DNA of 64,000 nucleotides from Mercurialis annua. Taxonomy: Eukaryota > Streptophyta > Magnoliopsida > Malpighiales > Euphorbiaceae. Positions 46,039 through 59,566 of the stretch are shown here, piece after piece. A model generated the notes under the pieces. That model did no database searches. It was not told the origin of the DNA and saw nothing but the letters and a program-made list of their open reading frames with translations. The translations under genes were made by a program, and so were the position numbers. Location of the stretch: assembly GCF_937616625.2 (NCBI RefSeq), contig NC_065575.1, forward strand, positions 1,247,501 to 1,311,500, read 5' to 3'. Within the stretch, counting starts at the first letter, position 1. The number at the start of each line of letters is the position of its first letter.

Positions 46039-48988
46039 TTGCAGTGGCTTTCTGTGTAATTTTAATCTTTGTGATTAACCTTGGTATGTTTCAGTAAGAA
46101 CAAAGGCTGAACGCGCCCTTTAAACCTATAACACGACGTTTTATCTCAAAAAAAAAAAATTATAACACGAGGTCATATAATCCGATTTATATTTTTTGAA
46201 TAATTAATCTCAATTTTTTTTATTTTTTGAATCAAATTATCCCATAATTTATATATAGGTTTAGGATAATTTTATCGCAACAACTAGGGAACTCTCTAGT
46301 TTCTTTTCAGCATTCTTCGCCTTCGATTTGTATTTTACGCGTTTTAAAAATACAATTGTAGGGTAAGCTGAGCCAAAAATGAAGAGTTTTGAGGTTAATT
46401 GCTCAAAAATGTACTAATTAATCCCGTGTTACAAATTCAGAGTGGCCCGTTGACTCCTTATTCATTTTATTAATGCCAAAGCTATATTTAGATTCTTGTA
46501 CTTTTAAAAATTTAATTATTTGGTACTTTTCGAGCTTCTGCCTTTATCTATTCCGCATATTTAATTTAGAGTATGTTTTAAGAAACATGCATTACACTTG
46601 CTGTAAATTACACGTGAGATCTAATTTAGATGTACAACTAACTCGAAAAATGTTGGCAAAATTAGGAGAGTCAAACGGAGTTGGCGGATCGTGTTCTTAT
46701 CATGTCGACACATTCTGTTGACACAATTAGGATCAACAAACTATTAACTACTCGAGTCAAAATATTCAACTCTAACGTGATACAATTTTTAAACGAGTAA
46801 CATGGCTCGTCACGATTAATGCGTTAAGATAAGGATAGCACGATGAACACGACCCACTTAACATTTGAAAATATTCAAACCATAAAAATATAATTTTAAC
46901 CTCAAATTTATTATTTAATACTCAAATTATAAAATTTAATACAATTAATTTTATTTTATACATTAATATGGAATTAAAACTATTTTATTTTTGTATTACT
47001 ATAATTTGTAAACGGGTTAGGCAGGTTAGATGGTTGACAAGTCAATCTGTGACACGGTCTATTTATTCGTGTCATGAAGTTGACATGTTTTTGACACGAA
47101 TCCGTTAAATATCAACCCGGGTTCGCCAAATATACGTGGTAGACGAATTATGTTATCTTGTTATGATCCATTTTGACACCCCTAGGTGAAAATGGATCAC
47201 ATCTTCAAATTTAGAGAAGAATCGGATAAATAAATTTTTATAACAATAAAAAATTATTGAATAAAAAATTAAAAAGCGGACAAGATTAATAAAAAAAATT
47301 TAAAATATAGGAGTTGTTTTATAATTTTGACGTGAATTTTTTAACCATTTAAAGAAAATTGAGTCACACACTCATGATCTCCGTCTATCAAAGACCCGTC
47401 AAAAAAAAACATAATGTACAAATCTGATAAATAATAAAATTTGAATAGAAATTAGATAAAAGAAAATTTAATACATGGCCTTTTAATAGATTAAGCCTTT
47501 AATAACACTATATTGTTTCCTCATCAATTAATATGTATTTTCATATATTATTTTCAACTGAGCAAAGGACTCTCAGTCTTCTCTAAATATAAATGAAAAC
47601 GTCAAGTAAAACAAGAAAATGACCTAGAGAAACAAAATTTATTATGTCTTTAAGCTTCTTATTTTCTATATCGTATTCGGATTTTTGTATTAATTCGAAA
47701 TAAAAGTAGTCACAATATAAGATGTAAGGTATAAAAAAAACAAAGTAGCTTATACTACAGTTAAATTTAAGTTTATTGGAGACAAATAGCAACTATATTA
47801 ATGTTAAAGGTATTATCTATCCATACCTCAATTCATGATGTAAATTATTGAATTAAATTAATCAGTCAATTATATTGATCTTAAAGGTATTATCTATCCA
47901 TTTGAAACAAAATGGTAAGTTTATTGGGGACAAATGGCAAGCTTTGTTCTTATAAATGTGTAACAATTCTACCAAATTACTTTCATCAAAAAAAAAAAAA
48001 CAATTCTACCAAATTCAAAATATTTAAATTGGAAGTTACCAATATGTTTCATTCACCTTCTAGAACTTGCATCAAAATTTCAGACACTATTTAAATTTCT
48101 CAAAGAAAAATTATTATTATTTTATTTATAGAAAGCAAATATATGAATAAGTTTTCCAGACTCTTTGTCCTTTTCAAGAATTACTTTAACTAAACAAATA
48201 TAGTTTCCATTCTGCCTTACAACTAGCATTTACGGTTAAATGTTTGAAAGGTACCTAAAATTTATTGTATATTTTAATTTGATACTTAAATTTTAATTTA
48301 TACTATCATTTTCCTATAATTACTTTTTAATTTTTAGATTAAATTAAATTGACCTAGTAAAACGGCTGAAATATATGATTGAAATATATTTTTATATCAG
48401 CTGTCAAAAGCCACTCTAAAAATATGACAACATATCAGTTTGTGATCATATATCGTAAGAATATACTTTAATAAAGTTGTGACGTTTGTTTCATTTAGTT
48501 GAAAAATAATAAGATTCTTTAACTGGAAATTAAAATTATAACACCAAAAACATAAAAATAAAAGTTTAGATGCTGATTTGATGTTATAAACATTATGTAT
48601 CCATTTCAAAATAATAACCATTCAACAAATACTCGTCTAATTAAGTAATCATGTTAATATTTTAAACCCGTACACGGAATATTTATTTTACGGATTAACA
48701 AGACACGAACTGTTTAAGATATGTACTAATAAACATGTCATATATATACATCATGGTTTATATAAAAACCTATTTAACCCATTTAAATATGTAAAATAGT
48801 ATTATATTTTTTTTAATTGAGAAGGAATAGCGCTTACGGAAGGATTAGAATCCATGAGTTTGACAAAATGTTGTCCATCACTTATATATTTGAAATATAG
48901 CTTGTTGGTACATATTATAATAATCTATTATTTAATAGATTAAATATACTTATGAATAATAATTAAATTTGATACCTAATAAACTTTT

Positions 48989-49030
<42 letters not shown>

Positions 49031-49300
49031 TCATATATAATTAGTTAACTCATTATTATAATTAACTAAATATATTTAAACGCGTCTTTTATACTTTAGG
49101 CGGGTTAAACCGAACTAATTTGTTTTATTTTTACATTTTAAACAGGTTAATATGCTTAAGACCGGAATCCGTACAAACTCTCGTTTAACTTCATGTCATG
49201 TCGTTTAAATCAAAAGATCATATTGAAAATTGCCAATCTTACTAATTTGAAGCATATCTTGAAGTTTAGGTACTATCCATGCATTTAACCTACACATTCA
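46039..49300. other. Intergenic, AT-rich, with repeat remnants
   Basis: No gene recognised. About 46,740-47,186 looks like the right part of a hAT-type element (gggttaggcaggttag, ending gacacccctag). About 48,650-49,190 has similar GGGTTAA/TTAACCC-rich sequence. 48,817-48,885 contains minus-strand SINE-like sequence (TGGATTCTAATCCTTCCG with GTAAGCGCT). Confidence 0.5.
48993..49028. repeat. (TA)n microsatellite
   Basis: About 18 uninterrupted TA units. Confidence 0.95.
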
Positions 49301-49309
49301 CTTATATAG
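49301..49309 (+). promoter_or_regulatory. Probable TATA box of the zinc-finger gene
   Basis: CTTATATAG lies about 55 bp before the ATG at 49361. Transcription would then begin near 49,333, which argues against the in-frame upstream ATG at 49328 as the start. Confidence 0.55.
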
Positions 49310-49360
49310 TGAAAAGTTAGAACCTAGTTGACCTCTCTATTTCTCTCAAGCTTCTTAGTA

Positions 49361-49993
49361 ATGGAAGCAGATCAATCTAACCAAGAAGATACAGACCAAG
49401 TGAGCCAAGACCAAGACCAAGATCAAGATCAAGAACAAGGTAGTACTACTACTACTCAAGCTAGATCATATGAGTGCACTTTTTGCAAGAGAGGATTTTC
49501 CAATGCACAAGCCCTAGGTGGTCATATGAATATTCATCGTAAAGACAAAGCTAAGCTCAAACACTTGAGATCTTCAAGTCATGATGAGCAATCTCTTGAC
49601 ATCTCAAAGATTCATAATCCGTCTTCGTTTTCTCCGATTTCATCAAACGTATCGAATCCGTCATTGGAAGCTAAATTTAGTGAAGAAGAAAGATCAAGAT
49701 TGATGATCAAGTGGCCTTGGAGTGTTCTTGATAATACTTCTAAGAAGAATAAACCCTATGTTGAAGAAATTCAACAATTATCTTTGTTTGTAGATAAACC
49801 ATCTAGTAATAAAGATCGAGTTCATCATCATTATCGCCATCATCAACAAGAAGAACAACGAGAAAGCACTCCGATTCAAGGGAGAACCGCAACGGATCTT
49901 TCGTCGAGTAATTCAGAGGTAGACCTTGAACTTAGACTAGGTCCTGAACCTCAGGATACATCGCCGGCCGAAGGTACTAAAAGGTTCTTTTGA
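49361..49993 (+). CDS. Single C2H2 zinc-finger protein with EAR repression motif, 210 aa
   Basis: Intronless plant-specific nuclear transcription factor of the SUPERMAN/TAC1 type. A Gln/Asp-repeat N-terminus (residues 16-26) is followed by one C2H2 finger with Cys39, Cys42, His55 and His59, containing the plant QALGGH helix ([14 protein letters not shown]), then a basic KDKAKLK segment. The C-terminus has the EAR motif DLELRL (188-193), which in this family recruits TOPLESS-type corepressors, so it is probably a repressor. The start at 49361 is chosen because the upstream in-frame ATG at 49328 would lie at or before the transcription start expected from the TATA box. Family members control organ or trichome development, but the exact orthologue cannot be fixed. 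Confidence 0.92.
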   Translation: MEADQSNQEDTDQVSQDQDQDQDQEQGSTTTTQARSYECTFCKRGFSNAQALGGHMNIHRKDKAKLKHLRSSSHDEQSLDISKIHNPSSFSPISSNVSNPSLEAKFSEEERSRLMIKWPWSVLDNTSKKNKPYVEEIQQLSLFVDKPSSNKDRVHHHYRHHQQEEQRESTPIQGRTATDLSSSNSEVDLELRLGPEPQDTSPAEGTKRFF

Positions 49994-51413
49994 AGTTGCA
50001 TATATATACTTAAATTATTTATTAATTATATTGTCTCTAGCATTAATGAATCTTTAATAATTTGCTAAATTATAAATTTGGAAGTGTTTTTATATCATCC
50101 CACTTTATTCAAACCTAAAGGAAAAGAAATTGTATAATGATTTCATTATCTTCTTGTGCAGGCTTGCATTTTTGATCTTGTTTGATTATGTTTAATTATT
50201 GAGTTTTAGAACAAGAAAATATTGTTATGGTCATGGTTATCTTTTGTAGTTTTATGCCGAATGCTGCGTATAAAAAATACCAATTGAAAATCTGTCACAC
50301 GAAGCTTGTTGTGAAACCCTAATTAATCAACATCATCACATTTTCTTTAGTTAACAGATCTTGTAACATAAGACTTTGCTTGGCTACATGCATAAACCCT
50401 AATTTACATTCATTTAACTGCTAATTTGACATTTTTTAAATTAAAACAATGCTTTCACAAGAATAAATTATCATTCGTCACTTGATAAAGTGCGGAGGGA
50501 AATGGAAAAAATACCCGATAGTCCAACTATCGAAGGGATTCCTTTTCGGATAATAGGTATTGCAATTGGTAGTCTTATAATAATAGATAGATCTAATAGG
50601 TATATCCTTATGTAGTTCATATTTCAGAAATTCAAATTCGTTGATTAATCGTAAATAAAACTTTTGACATTTCATTTAGATCGTAATTACGAAAACTGAA
50701 TAAGATGTGATAATTGAATAAAAATTCTGAAATTTTGGAAACAAATGGAATAATGAATTAATAACCAAGTTTAATATAAGTGTCACCACACCACTTATGA
50801 ATAGCAAATTGTACTAGCTTATCCTTATAAGTTTAAGTTCTTGATGCATGAATGCATGAAAGGAATGGTCCCTGTGAGCTATAATTTATACTATGTTTAA
50901 CTGTATGCTGTTTCAAAAATTAGAGCAAATTAAAAAAATGATTCAGAAATTTTAGTTGTAGAAAATATTTTCTATTTTCCGTTTCCACTTTTCTTTTTAT
51001 TTTTTATGCTTTTCAATTTTTTATTTTCCAAACAGAAAACTAGAAAATCAAAATTATGTTTGCTTATTGAATTTTTTTATTGTTTTCTATTTTCTATTTT
51101 CTAAAATTAAACAACATACTACTTCTTTTTAATGAAATTTTGTATTTTTATTTTCCTTAAATGTTGTATAACCTCTGAAAATATTTTTTTTTAATTTTTA
51201 ACTATTTAATATTTATTTTAAAATGAATATTTTTAAATATTAGGAGATAATATGTGTTAAAACAACTTTTTAATAGCATAATAAATGTGTATGACATAAT
51301 TTAAAAATAAAATGGTTGGACCATTGATTACGTCTAAACTAACATTTACTAAGCGATAATTAAATATTTGTTAAATTATATACTAAATATGTTTATATAA
51401 TTCATTATTAATA
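49994..51413. other. 3' flank of the zinc-finger gene, no gene
   Basis: AT-rich, no recognised coding sequence or clear repeat boundary. A 65-codon minus-strand frame near 50,478-50,675 is not convincing. Confidence 0.5.
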
Positions 51414-51726
51414 GGTTATTGTTATAAAAATTCAACAACTTTACACGTTTTCTCAATTTTAATCATGCCATTTAAATCTTGTTATAAAAATACATCAACT
51501 TTTATTATTTTTTTTCCAAATCCATACACGGTATTGACGCGACATTCATTCGTTAGTTAAAAATGACCTCCGTTTCAAAAAATTATACCAACGAATGAGT
51601 GTCACTTCAACACCGTGTATGGATTTGAAAAAAAATGAAAGTTGGTGTATTTTTATGACAAGTTTTAAAAGGCGTGATTAAATTGAGAAAACGTGTCAAG
51701 TTGGTGAATTTTTATGACATTACCCC
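51414..51726. mobile_element. Foldback MITE, CGGTTAATG family
   Basis: 313 bp, closely related to 3039-3347: inverted arms ggttattgttataaaaattcaac and gaatttttatgacattacccc, with internal arms (catacacggtattgacg and caacaccgtgtatgg). Its target duplication is unclear. Confidence 0.8.
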
Positions 51727-54700
51727 TTTTCAATATAAGTAATTAGATTAGATTAAATCTAATTTTAATTTTAATATATTTTAAAATATTTAATTTTAAA
51801 GTATTTTTTTAAAATTTTTTGAACCGACCGCAGCCAGAATTTATCAGTTTCGAAACGGCCCGGAATAATTCAAGGGACAGTTCAGGACCGGTTCAAGTGT
51901 TTCTCGAACTGAACATGCAGTTTCTTTTGGAACTGCAGTGTTGTGAAATGTGGTCATTTCTACATGCACATGCTTGCTAATAGTTAAAAAAAAATTCATC
52001 AATAATTAAATTAAATAAATCGTAATTCTCGTTATTGAATTCTTAAATTAATATTTTAGTGTTCTTTGAACTCGTTAGGTAAAACTATTAATCACAGAAT
52101 TGTGTTTTCTAAAAGTTACTTTTTATAAAGGAAAAGTTGAAAAGTATTTTTTTGTTGTTTTTCAACCATTAGTTATAATATAAAAAATTATGAAAATTGT
52201 TTTCTAGTTTTTTAAATTAAAAAATACAATATTAATTGGGATTGAAAATTCTCCACCTTATAAATTGAAATTTTAAAATACAATATTAAGGAGAAATGTT
52301 CTTAACTATCAAAATTGCCAATATATCATGATTTAAAATTTTGTCAGTTTGATATATTATTTTTCGATTTTTGCAAATATGTCCACAACTTGTTTAGAGA
52401 AACACGACGTAATATTATATGTCTACGTGTACAAAACTTATCCTATTGCCATATCACCTAAAAACTAAACATTGATATATTTGATAGCACTTGAAAAGAC
52501 GATAGATCAAACTGATAAAATTATAAATTATGGTATATCTGGCAAACGAGACATAATTGTAGGTAGATAAGAATATTTTGCATAATATTAATTTATGACT
52601 TAATTACTTATTTATTCATTTCAAAATAATAATTTATCCATTTTTTAAAATTAATCCATTATAAATAAATTTTTTGTCATGATTTTTATTTACCTTTTTT
52701 TTTATAAAAGAAATTCTCAATCTGTTGATGTTTGTACTGTCAATAATTTTTGGACCACTTATAGCATTTCATTGTCTAGTGGTTACAACAAGATTTACTT
52801 GCAGTGAATCCTTAGCAATAAATTGAATGCAAAGCTACGAATTGTCAACAAAATGGAAAATGCTCGAGAAAAATAGCCATAAAAAGGTAGCTGATATTTC
52901 TTGAGGGATTAAAATTAGTCCCTCTATAGGAAATTGAAAGTGCATCTCTCAGTACTTTATGTTAGGGACAGTGCCCAATTGGATCGATTACGATAGTTGT
53001 TTAATGCATGCATGAAAAGCAGTATAAAATTTTGAAATTGAATTCTATTTACATGTGTTAATCGGAAACCCCTCGATCCACCGGTTTAAGTCGGATTAAG
53101 AATAGATGTTCAATATGCATGTTTAGATCACACTATAATAGTTTATATACATGTGCAGATCTATGTTGTACAGAAACTTCTCCGATTTTATGGTTCAGCG
53201 CTTCATTTACGTATTTAGGTCTAGATTAAACATAATGTGCTATTGCTAAATTATGTGGCTGCATTAATTTGTGTTTGGAATTTGCCAAATATATACATTA
53301 TATAATTTTAAAACTTTATTAATTTGGTTCATTATTTTGTTAAGTATTGCCAAATACATCTTTAATTAGTTTGGAATTGATGTGGCACGATGTTAAATAA
53401 ACCAAGTAGGATAAGTTTATAAACGTAAAAATCTGAAATTTTACGATGCAAAAAACTGAATTAATAGTAGTTGTAAAATGCTCGAATTCATATTTCTTGG
53501 GGTCAAAAACTACAAATTACAATACGAAAATGTCTCACAAATTATTAATTAAAAGAAATGAAAAAGAAACAAGACCAAATATGTAGGAAAATACAAGGTG
53601 GTTTCTAAAGAGTATAGTAATCTCAAATTACATAGTTTTTAACGTATGATCGAGCAAGGAATATATGCAGCTGTTTTTGGGTATAAAATTTGATTAATCG
53701 ACAGATTTTGATTGCTGTTATTTGTCTTTGATTAATTGTTTTTTGTGTTGCTATCTGTGGAAGTCATTGTTATAAAGTTGACCCATTCATTGCTTTGCCA
53801 TTTGTTGAAGTAACATTGGGTCACAAGGTATTGATGGATAAATCAACATCTTAGATGGCTTGAAAGATTTAATTAAAATGTATATTTAGGTTTCTTTATT
53901 AAATACTTTTTTTTGAATTACATCCCTGCATTATAATATTATATACATTGAATCCTTACATTTTTAGTTTTATAGTCATTAAGTCCTTATGTCACAAAAG
54001 GTATTAAAAATGTCAAACCAAACAGAAAAAGAAGACCGATTGAGGAAGTTGTATTCAATAAAAATAAAAATATAAGAATCCAATTTAAAAAGAGTTAATA
54101 AAAATAAAAATAAAATATTTTAGTCATACTAACGGTGCGTAGAACATACTTACTTTATTTTTACGACAGAGGGAATTAAAATCTACATAACTAAAAGTTT
54201 ATGAACTCAATCTTGAAAAAAAAATGGAAGATGCAAATTAAAAAAGAGAGACAGTATAAGTTTTTTCCAATGATTTATAATTAATAGTTGTTAATTTTTG
54301 GCTTAATTCATAATTAGATCCTTAAATTATACGTCTTTTGATTAATTGGTCTCTAAATAAAATTGTCTTTTTTGGCCCCTAAACTCAGAAAAATGTGTCT
54401 TCAAACCCTTCGATGGATCTACGTTAAGATATTCCGTTAGTTATGTGGCATTTTTTAACAAGTAACTCGCTGCTTTTAGAGCATGAATCCCACGCTTTTA
54501 CTATCGGTTTACCACGTCTATATATGTTTTCATAAATATGAATTAATGGCCGAGTTATAACTTTTATCAAACATCTTATGCTGATTATCTTGGACGTCAA
54601 AATATTCAAAGCATGAAATATAAAACTCATGTTCATCTGCAATTAGAAAGAAATTATAAGTCATTAACCTTAAACAAGAAATACTCATTAATTATACAAC

Positions 54701-55531
54701 TCAAGAAATAGGAGAAAAACAAGCACCGTCGTCTTCATCGTCGTTGGCGTCCTCTCGTCTGCCTCGTCTTTGTCAGTTAATGAAAGAAGCAACCATAAAA
54801 AATAAAATAAAATTGAGCATCGTTCAACTTTTGCCGCGATTCTGCAAGGATTGGAGCCGCGCCGTAAAACTGAGATTATTTAGGCGTTTTACTGTGCCTC
54901 ACCTAATTTCCTCAAATCCAAATCAAATCCAATAATCAAATTGATTTGATATTATAAAAAAATTATTTTTTGTCCGTTTGATATTATATGTAACAAAGTT
55001 CAATTAAATTTTAGTACAAATCGAACTAAAATAAACAATCAAACCAAAAACAATTAACTGAAACGACTAGTGCGGTTCATTTTTTAAAAATGTAAGTCCT
55101 AAAATAACATCTCATTTGGTTTTTTTAGGAATAACATTTATTAACTAAAGAACTGATTGATCAGTCAGAATATAAGAGACATTCCTCTAATGTCTGATTA
55201 CAGCTCTAGTTCCAAACTGTATGCACCCAATAACATTTTGATTCAATTTGGTTTTAAAAATAAAATTTTGATTCGATTCGGTTCGGTTCGGTTACAGATG
55301 CAAACTGAATGCACACCCCAATCTCCAACTTCAATGATTAAGAGTTGTCTGTACTAAAAACATTTAAAAAATTGGAAAAACATTAAGCAAAATATTTAGA
55401 AACATATGAAGCATTATTACAGAATATATAACATTCATTACAAACTTCAAATAACATCTGAATTATTAAAACTTAAATGGCAAGAAATCAATTACACAAG
55501 CTAAATAATAGCCTCAACTGATCAATCCTCA
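51727..55531. other. Intergenic, no gene recognised
   Basis: AT-rich. Probable old foldback repeats at about 52,290-52,560 (arms atatatcatgatttaaaattttgtcag and aaattataaattatggtatatc) and 54,300-54,420 (ttaattggtctctaaataaaat). About 54,990-55,315 has hAT-like CGGTTCGG repeats ending gcacacccc. No frame with a recognisable product. Confidence 0.45.
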
Positions 55532-58085
55532 TCATTCATCAATGTAAATGGTTTCTTGCTGAAACAATCCACCAAACAGTTTCTTAACCTCAGCTTTCGA
55601 CTCTTTCGCCTCTTTCGCCACCTTCGCCTTCGGCTGTTGTTTCGGTTTCAAAGAAGGAAACAGTTTCGGTTTCACGGCAGCTTTTTGTCTCGGTAGAGAC
55701 CGAGCTTTGGCTTGTCCTCGCACAGTAGCGATCGGTGTACTGTCGGGTTTGACACCGCCATTAACCGCGAATTGAGAGCTCAGTTTATCCCATGAGAAAC
55801 CAGAACTGATGTCTTTTGCTCTGCTCAACAGATTTTCCATTGAAGCCTCTGCTTTTTCTTGTGCTTCTGCCGCAAGATTTGGTGTTTTAGCTTCTTGATC
55901 GGATAGCTTTTTCATCTCTGCATTAGCCACTTCTTCAGCTTTCTGAGAAGCTGTTTTTGCTTCTTCCTCAGCTTGTTCCTTGGCGATTTTTTCTGCATAT
56001 GCTTTTCGTCTTCCGTCTTCAGGAATCGCGCTAAATTCAATCACGGTTTATAAGTTTCACAAATGTATAATTTTGCGGTTATTCAACTATACTACTATAA
56101 AACGGTCATTAATATTCAATTTAGTACATTGTGGTAGCCCGACATTCATTTTTAAAAAACGAGATGTTATCCAATCAATTAAGGCCAAATTTTTGCCTAT
56201 GTGACCGACGATATGCCAATGTATCACATTGTTGACGAATTTCCATATAGATAAAATTTGACCAAGATTGTTCGAGCCTATTTTGCGAAAAATGAATGTC
56301 GAATTACCAAAATAAAGCAAATTGAATATCGATAACCGTTCTGTAAAAATAGTATAATCAGGTAACCCGTAACCAAAAATATATTTAACCGACCAAAGGT
56401 TAAGAAGTATGACAAATGCGATCTACCTGAATAGCTCGCTTACAGACTTGGAGGATGCTAATGGATCGGTAAAAATTTCCACCACCTAATTCAGAATACA
56501 GATAGCAACCAACCAAGATTGTTAAGTCATTTAGCAGCCGAAAAAACCGTTCGATTTTAAGTTTAAAGCTTCAGTTGCACCTATCTTTTTCAATCCGTAT
56601 GAAAATGATACTAAAAATTTAATACCATTTTGATATGAATTGAACTTGGTACTAAATTGAAAATGAGATTGAAATATTTAGGAGCATATGAACACAAGTC
56701 ATGATCAAATGTACCTTATTTTCTGCAACTTCTGTGTTGGAGAAAACATTTGCAACTACTGATGCAATCTGAGACTTTGCCACCTAATAACAACAATCAT
56801 AAGGAAAAGTATAAGGACCTATTGAAAAAACCAATAACTTGTGCAACAAGAAAAACAAATAGTTAAATGACATAGAAATAATTGCATACATTACATTACT
56901 TTGTAGTCTGAACCGATGCTTCCTTCAGCTGAAACAACTAAATTATAAGAACTTTCCGGCCCAAAATCTTCCGTCAAACTCGTCTTGATGAATGTATATC
57001 TCACATCCGTTTCAATTACTTTCTGAAGAAACTCGGGTACCGTCAAAGTCTGAGATTGCGCGAATAAATTGTTAAAAAATGATGTGAGGCCGTCGAGCAC
57101 ATTGTAAGTGGATGCAGTTGAAGAATTTGAATCATAGATTATCGCGACATGGCCGACTCCGGCTAGCTGAGCTGCCTCTACTACTTGTAATGCATCGGAA
57201 GTTGATACCGATGAGGTTGGACCGTTCTCCGTGGGACCAATTGTGACTACAACTTTGCTTGCATTACCAATTGCTTTAGCAATTGATTCTGTATCTTTGA
57301 AAGTTGATTGAACTGCGTTTAGTCGCTTTGATTCTTCCTTTGATATGATCTGTGGCATCAAAATATTAGCAGGAAATTAATTTAAAATTAAAACCAATTA
57401 TTTGTTATAAATGTTACAATAAATTCCATTTAACTTCTGCTCACTAGATTAAAAGAGTGCAAGTTTGTGATTCTGGATTAAAAATACCTACAACTTGTCA
57501 ATTTTTGATCAATTTACACCCTAATCTGATGGTAAAAAATGTAAAACTAATACGGATAGACATCGGAGGTTTACGGTAAAAAATGTAAAACAAACATAAA
57601 AACACCGATCAATTTTCTGATAAAATAATACGGATGTTAACCTCAATATATATTATTCTAGTTTTTACATCAACATTTTTTTTACTAACCTTGTACTCTG
57701 CTGCAAGACGAGCCAACTCTTGAGCAGGTCCAAGTTCAGGAACCCCAGCTCGAACGCTAAAACCTTCACGGAGCAATGTCTGAGCAATCCTAATACCAGC
57801 CAATCCAGTAGCACCAGCCACAAACACTGTCCCAGCATCCTTCCTCCGAAACGACATTCCGGAATCCGGCTTTCCAATGACCGGGATCAACGACTTCATG
57901 TCGGGTACTTTACCAAAGTTGAAACTAAAAGGGCTAGAATTGGGTGAACCATCAGCTTCATCTTTGGATTTGCCAAGCTGAAACGGCGAAAATGGTTCGG
58001 ATTTTTTGGCTAAGACTCTGAGTCTGAGTCTTGAATGTGGTGTAGTGGTAAGGAGAAATGAATTGGAAGTGAGAGTTGGAGCCAT
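55532..58085 (-). CDS. PTAC16: PTAC16-like plastid nucleoid protein, 490 aa
   Basis: Homologue of PLASTID TRANSCRIPTIONALLY ACTIVE 16, an atypical NAD(P)-binding protein of the chloroplast nucleoid/thylakoid fraction. Five exons: 58085-57690, 57349-56900, 56783-56715, 56485-56427 and 56030-55532 (1,473 nt, phases agree). Residues 1-30 are Ser/Thr/Leu-rich (transit peptide). The Rossmann motif VFVAGATGLAGIRIAQTLL starts at about 87, followed by VRAGVPEL, VVTIGPTENGPTSS and SAIPEDGRRKAYAE. The C-terminal third is Ala/Lys/Glu-rich coiled-coil-like sequence with VRGQAKAR, and the end is FGGLFQQETIYIDE. GATGxAG is of the extended/atypical SDR type and no catalytic YxxxK is apparent, so a structural or regulatory role is more likely than catalysis. 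Confidence 0.93.
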
Positions 58086-59566
58086 GGAAACAAATTATGA
58101 TTTTTTTCCTGAAATTCTATGTTGGTTTTGCACATTTCACCATATCCATAATACAATTCTTGTCTCTGGCAATTGCAGCAATTTTGATTTGGATATTATC
58201 TAGATGTAGAGGTAATGGACTTCTGGCAAATGGGTTAGTGCCACGTGTGTGAGGTTATCTACTTGGAGGAACTTGGACACCAGACGTTTTAGCAACATAA
58301 TTCAGTGAGCACTCTAGAAAATGACATAATTTATGGTGTGAATTCCGTTTAAATCAAATCAAAATTTTGATTTTTTTTATATAGAACCAAATTACGAAGA
58401 TTTATTGAGTCAGCTGATTTTTTTTCAATTCAATTTTCAGTCCAATTTGCTTGAAAAAATGATCTCAATTTCCAGTCCAATTTGCATCAAAAAATGAACT
58501 GTGTGAATTGATTTCCCTGTAAAATAGTTAATTTTGGAGGGTTGTCTTAAAGCTTTATTAAACCTCGTTCATAAGATAGTTTTTTTTTATTAATTTCCAT
58601 TTTATGTGTCCGGAATCAGTTACCAGACATAAAATACAGGCAGCCTCTACCACTAAGCGGCAAATAAATGAAGAAAAAAATTTCATTGCCCATAGCTTAA
58701 CATCCGATAATGTTAGAAGCAACCAGAAATGTCGAATCAGCAACAAAACGGGAGTTTTGCGTAAACATCCCAATCCAGAAAAATCCAATGAAAACTAAAA
58801 CTATCTGCTCATTGAACAAAGGGAATTCAAGTATTTAACAAAAACACCATTCTAAAGTTGCAATCAATACTAACAAAAGATTCAGCACCTAGACACATGA
58901 AAATGCTACAATGAGCATATGCTGATAAAATGCTAATGAGTTTCATTTGTACACATTTATAACAAATTCCCTACACCATAGACCCACGAATAACTCTCAA
59001 GCTGCCAAACCATGTACAAGTAAAATCAGGATACCGTAAGAAAAGAAAGAAGCAAAAAAACACGAAAAGGGTACCAATAACCTGCAGGACTCTACAAAAT
59101 ATTGAATACAACGAACAAAAATGCTTCACCTTATTCAAGCGCTGTAGTCTCTGCTCAAGCAAGCCATCTAGCTGACAATATTTTCATCTATCAATGGGAC
59201 CAGAAAGCGAATTTAGAATCAACATCATATTAGTTAAACTGAATTAGACCTGTAGGTTCTATATCGGGCATTACAAAACAGAAGCAAGCAACACAATGGG
59301 AAACTTCAGCATCCCTAATGAAGACAAGCATATAAAAAGCAATTATAAATTTCCCAACCAAGGGAAACAATAATTACCAGTAAATCTAGCAGCAACATCT
59401 GCATAAAGTTGCACTCATGAGAACAGCTCAGGAAATCCTCATTTATCCATTTCAGCTGCCAGCAGTAAAGACAGTACATTAAATTGTGGCCAAACTCAAT
59501 AGAAAAGTTCCTAGCAAATAAAGAACAACTTAACAGAAATAGAATGATAATGTAAAACACAACAAT
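58086..59566. other. Region between PTAC16 and the SR-rich gene
   Basis: The left part is the PTAC16 promoter. The right part, roughly 58,600-59,566, is probably 3' untranslated sequence of the SR-rich gene. No other gene seen. Confidence 0.5.
58242..58247. promoter_or_regulatory. G-box upstream of PTAC16
   Basis: CACGTG within gccacgtgtg, about 157 bp upstream of the PTAC16 ATG. G-boxes bind bZIP/bHLH factors and are common in promoters of plastid-protein genes. The function here is inferred. Confidence 0.45.

Noticed and set aside
52740..52830. Possible tRNA or SINE (ttgtctagtggttac)
   Set aside because: Only an A-box-like string is present; no B-box, cloverleaf or target duplication found.
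54424..54935. Small ORFs on both strands in the region before PTAC16
   Set aside because: No family match by eye, no splice partners, and adjacent sequence looks like repeat remnants.
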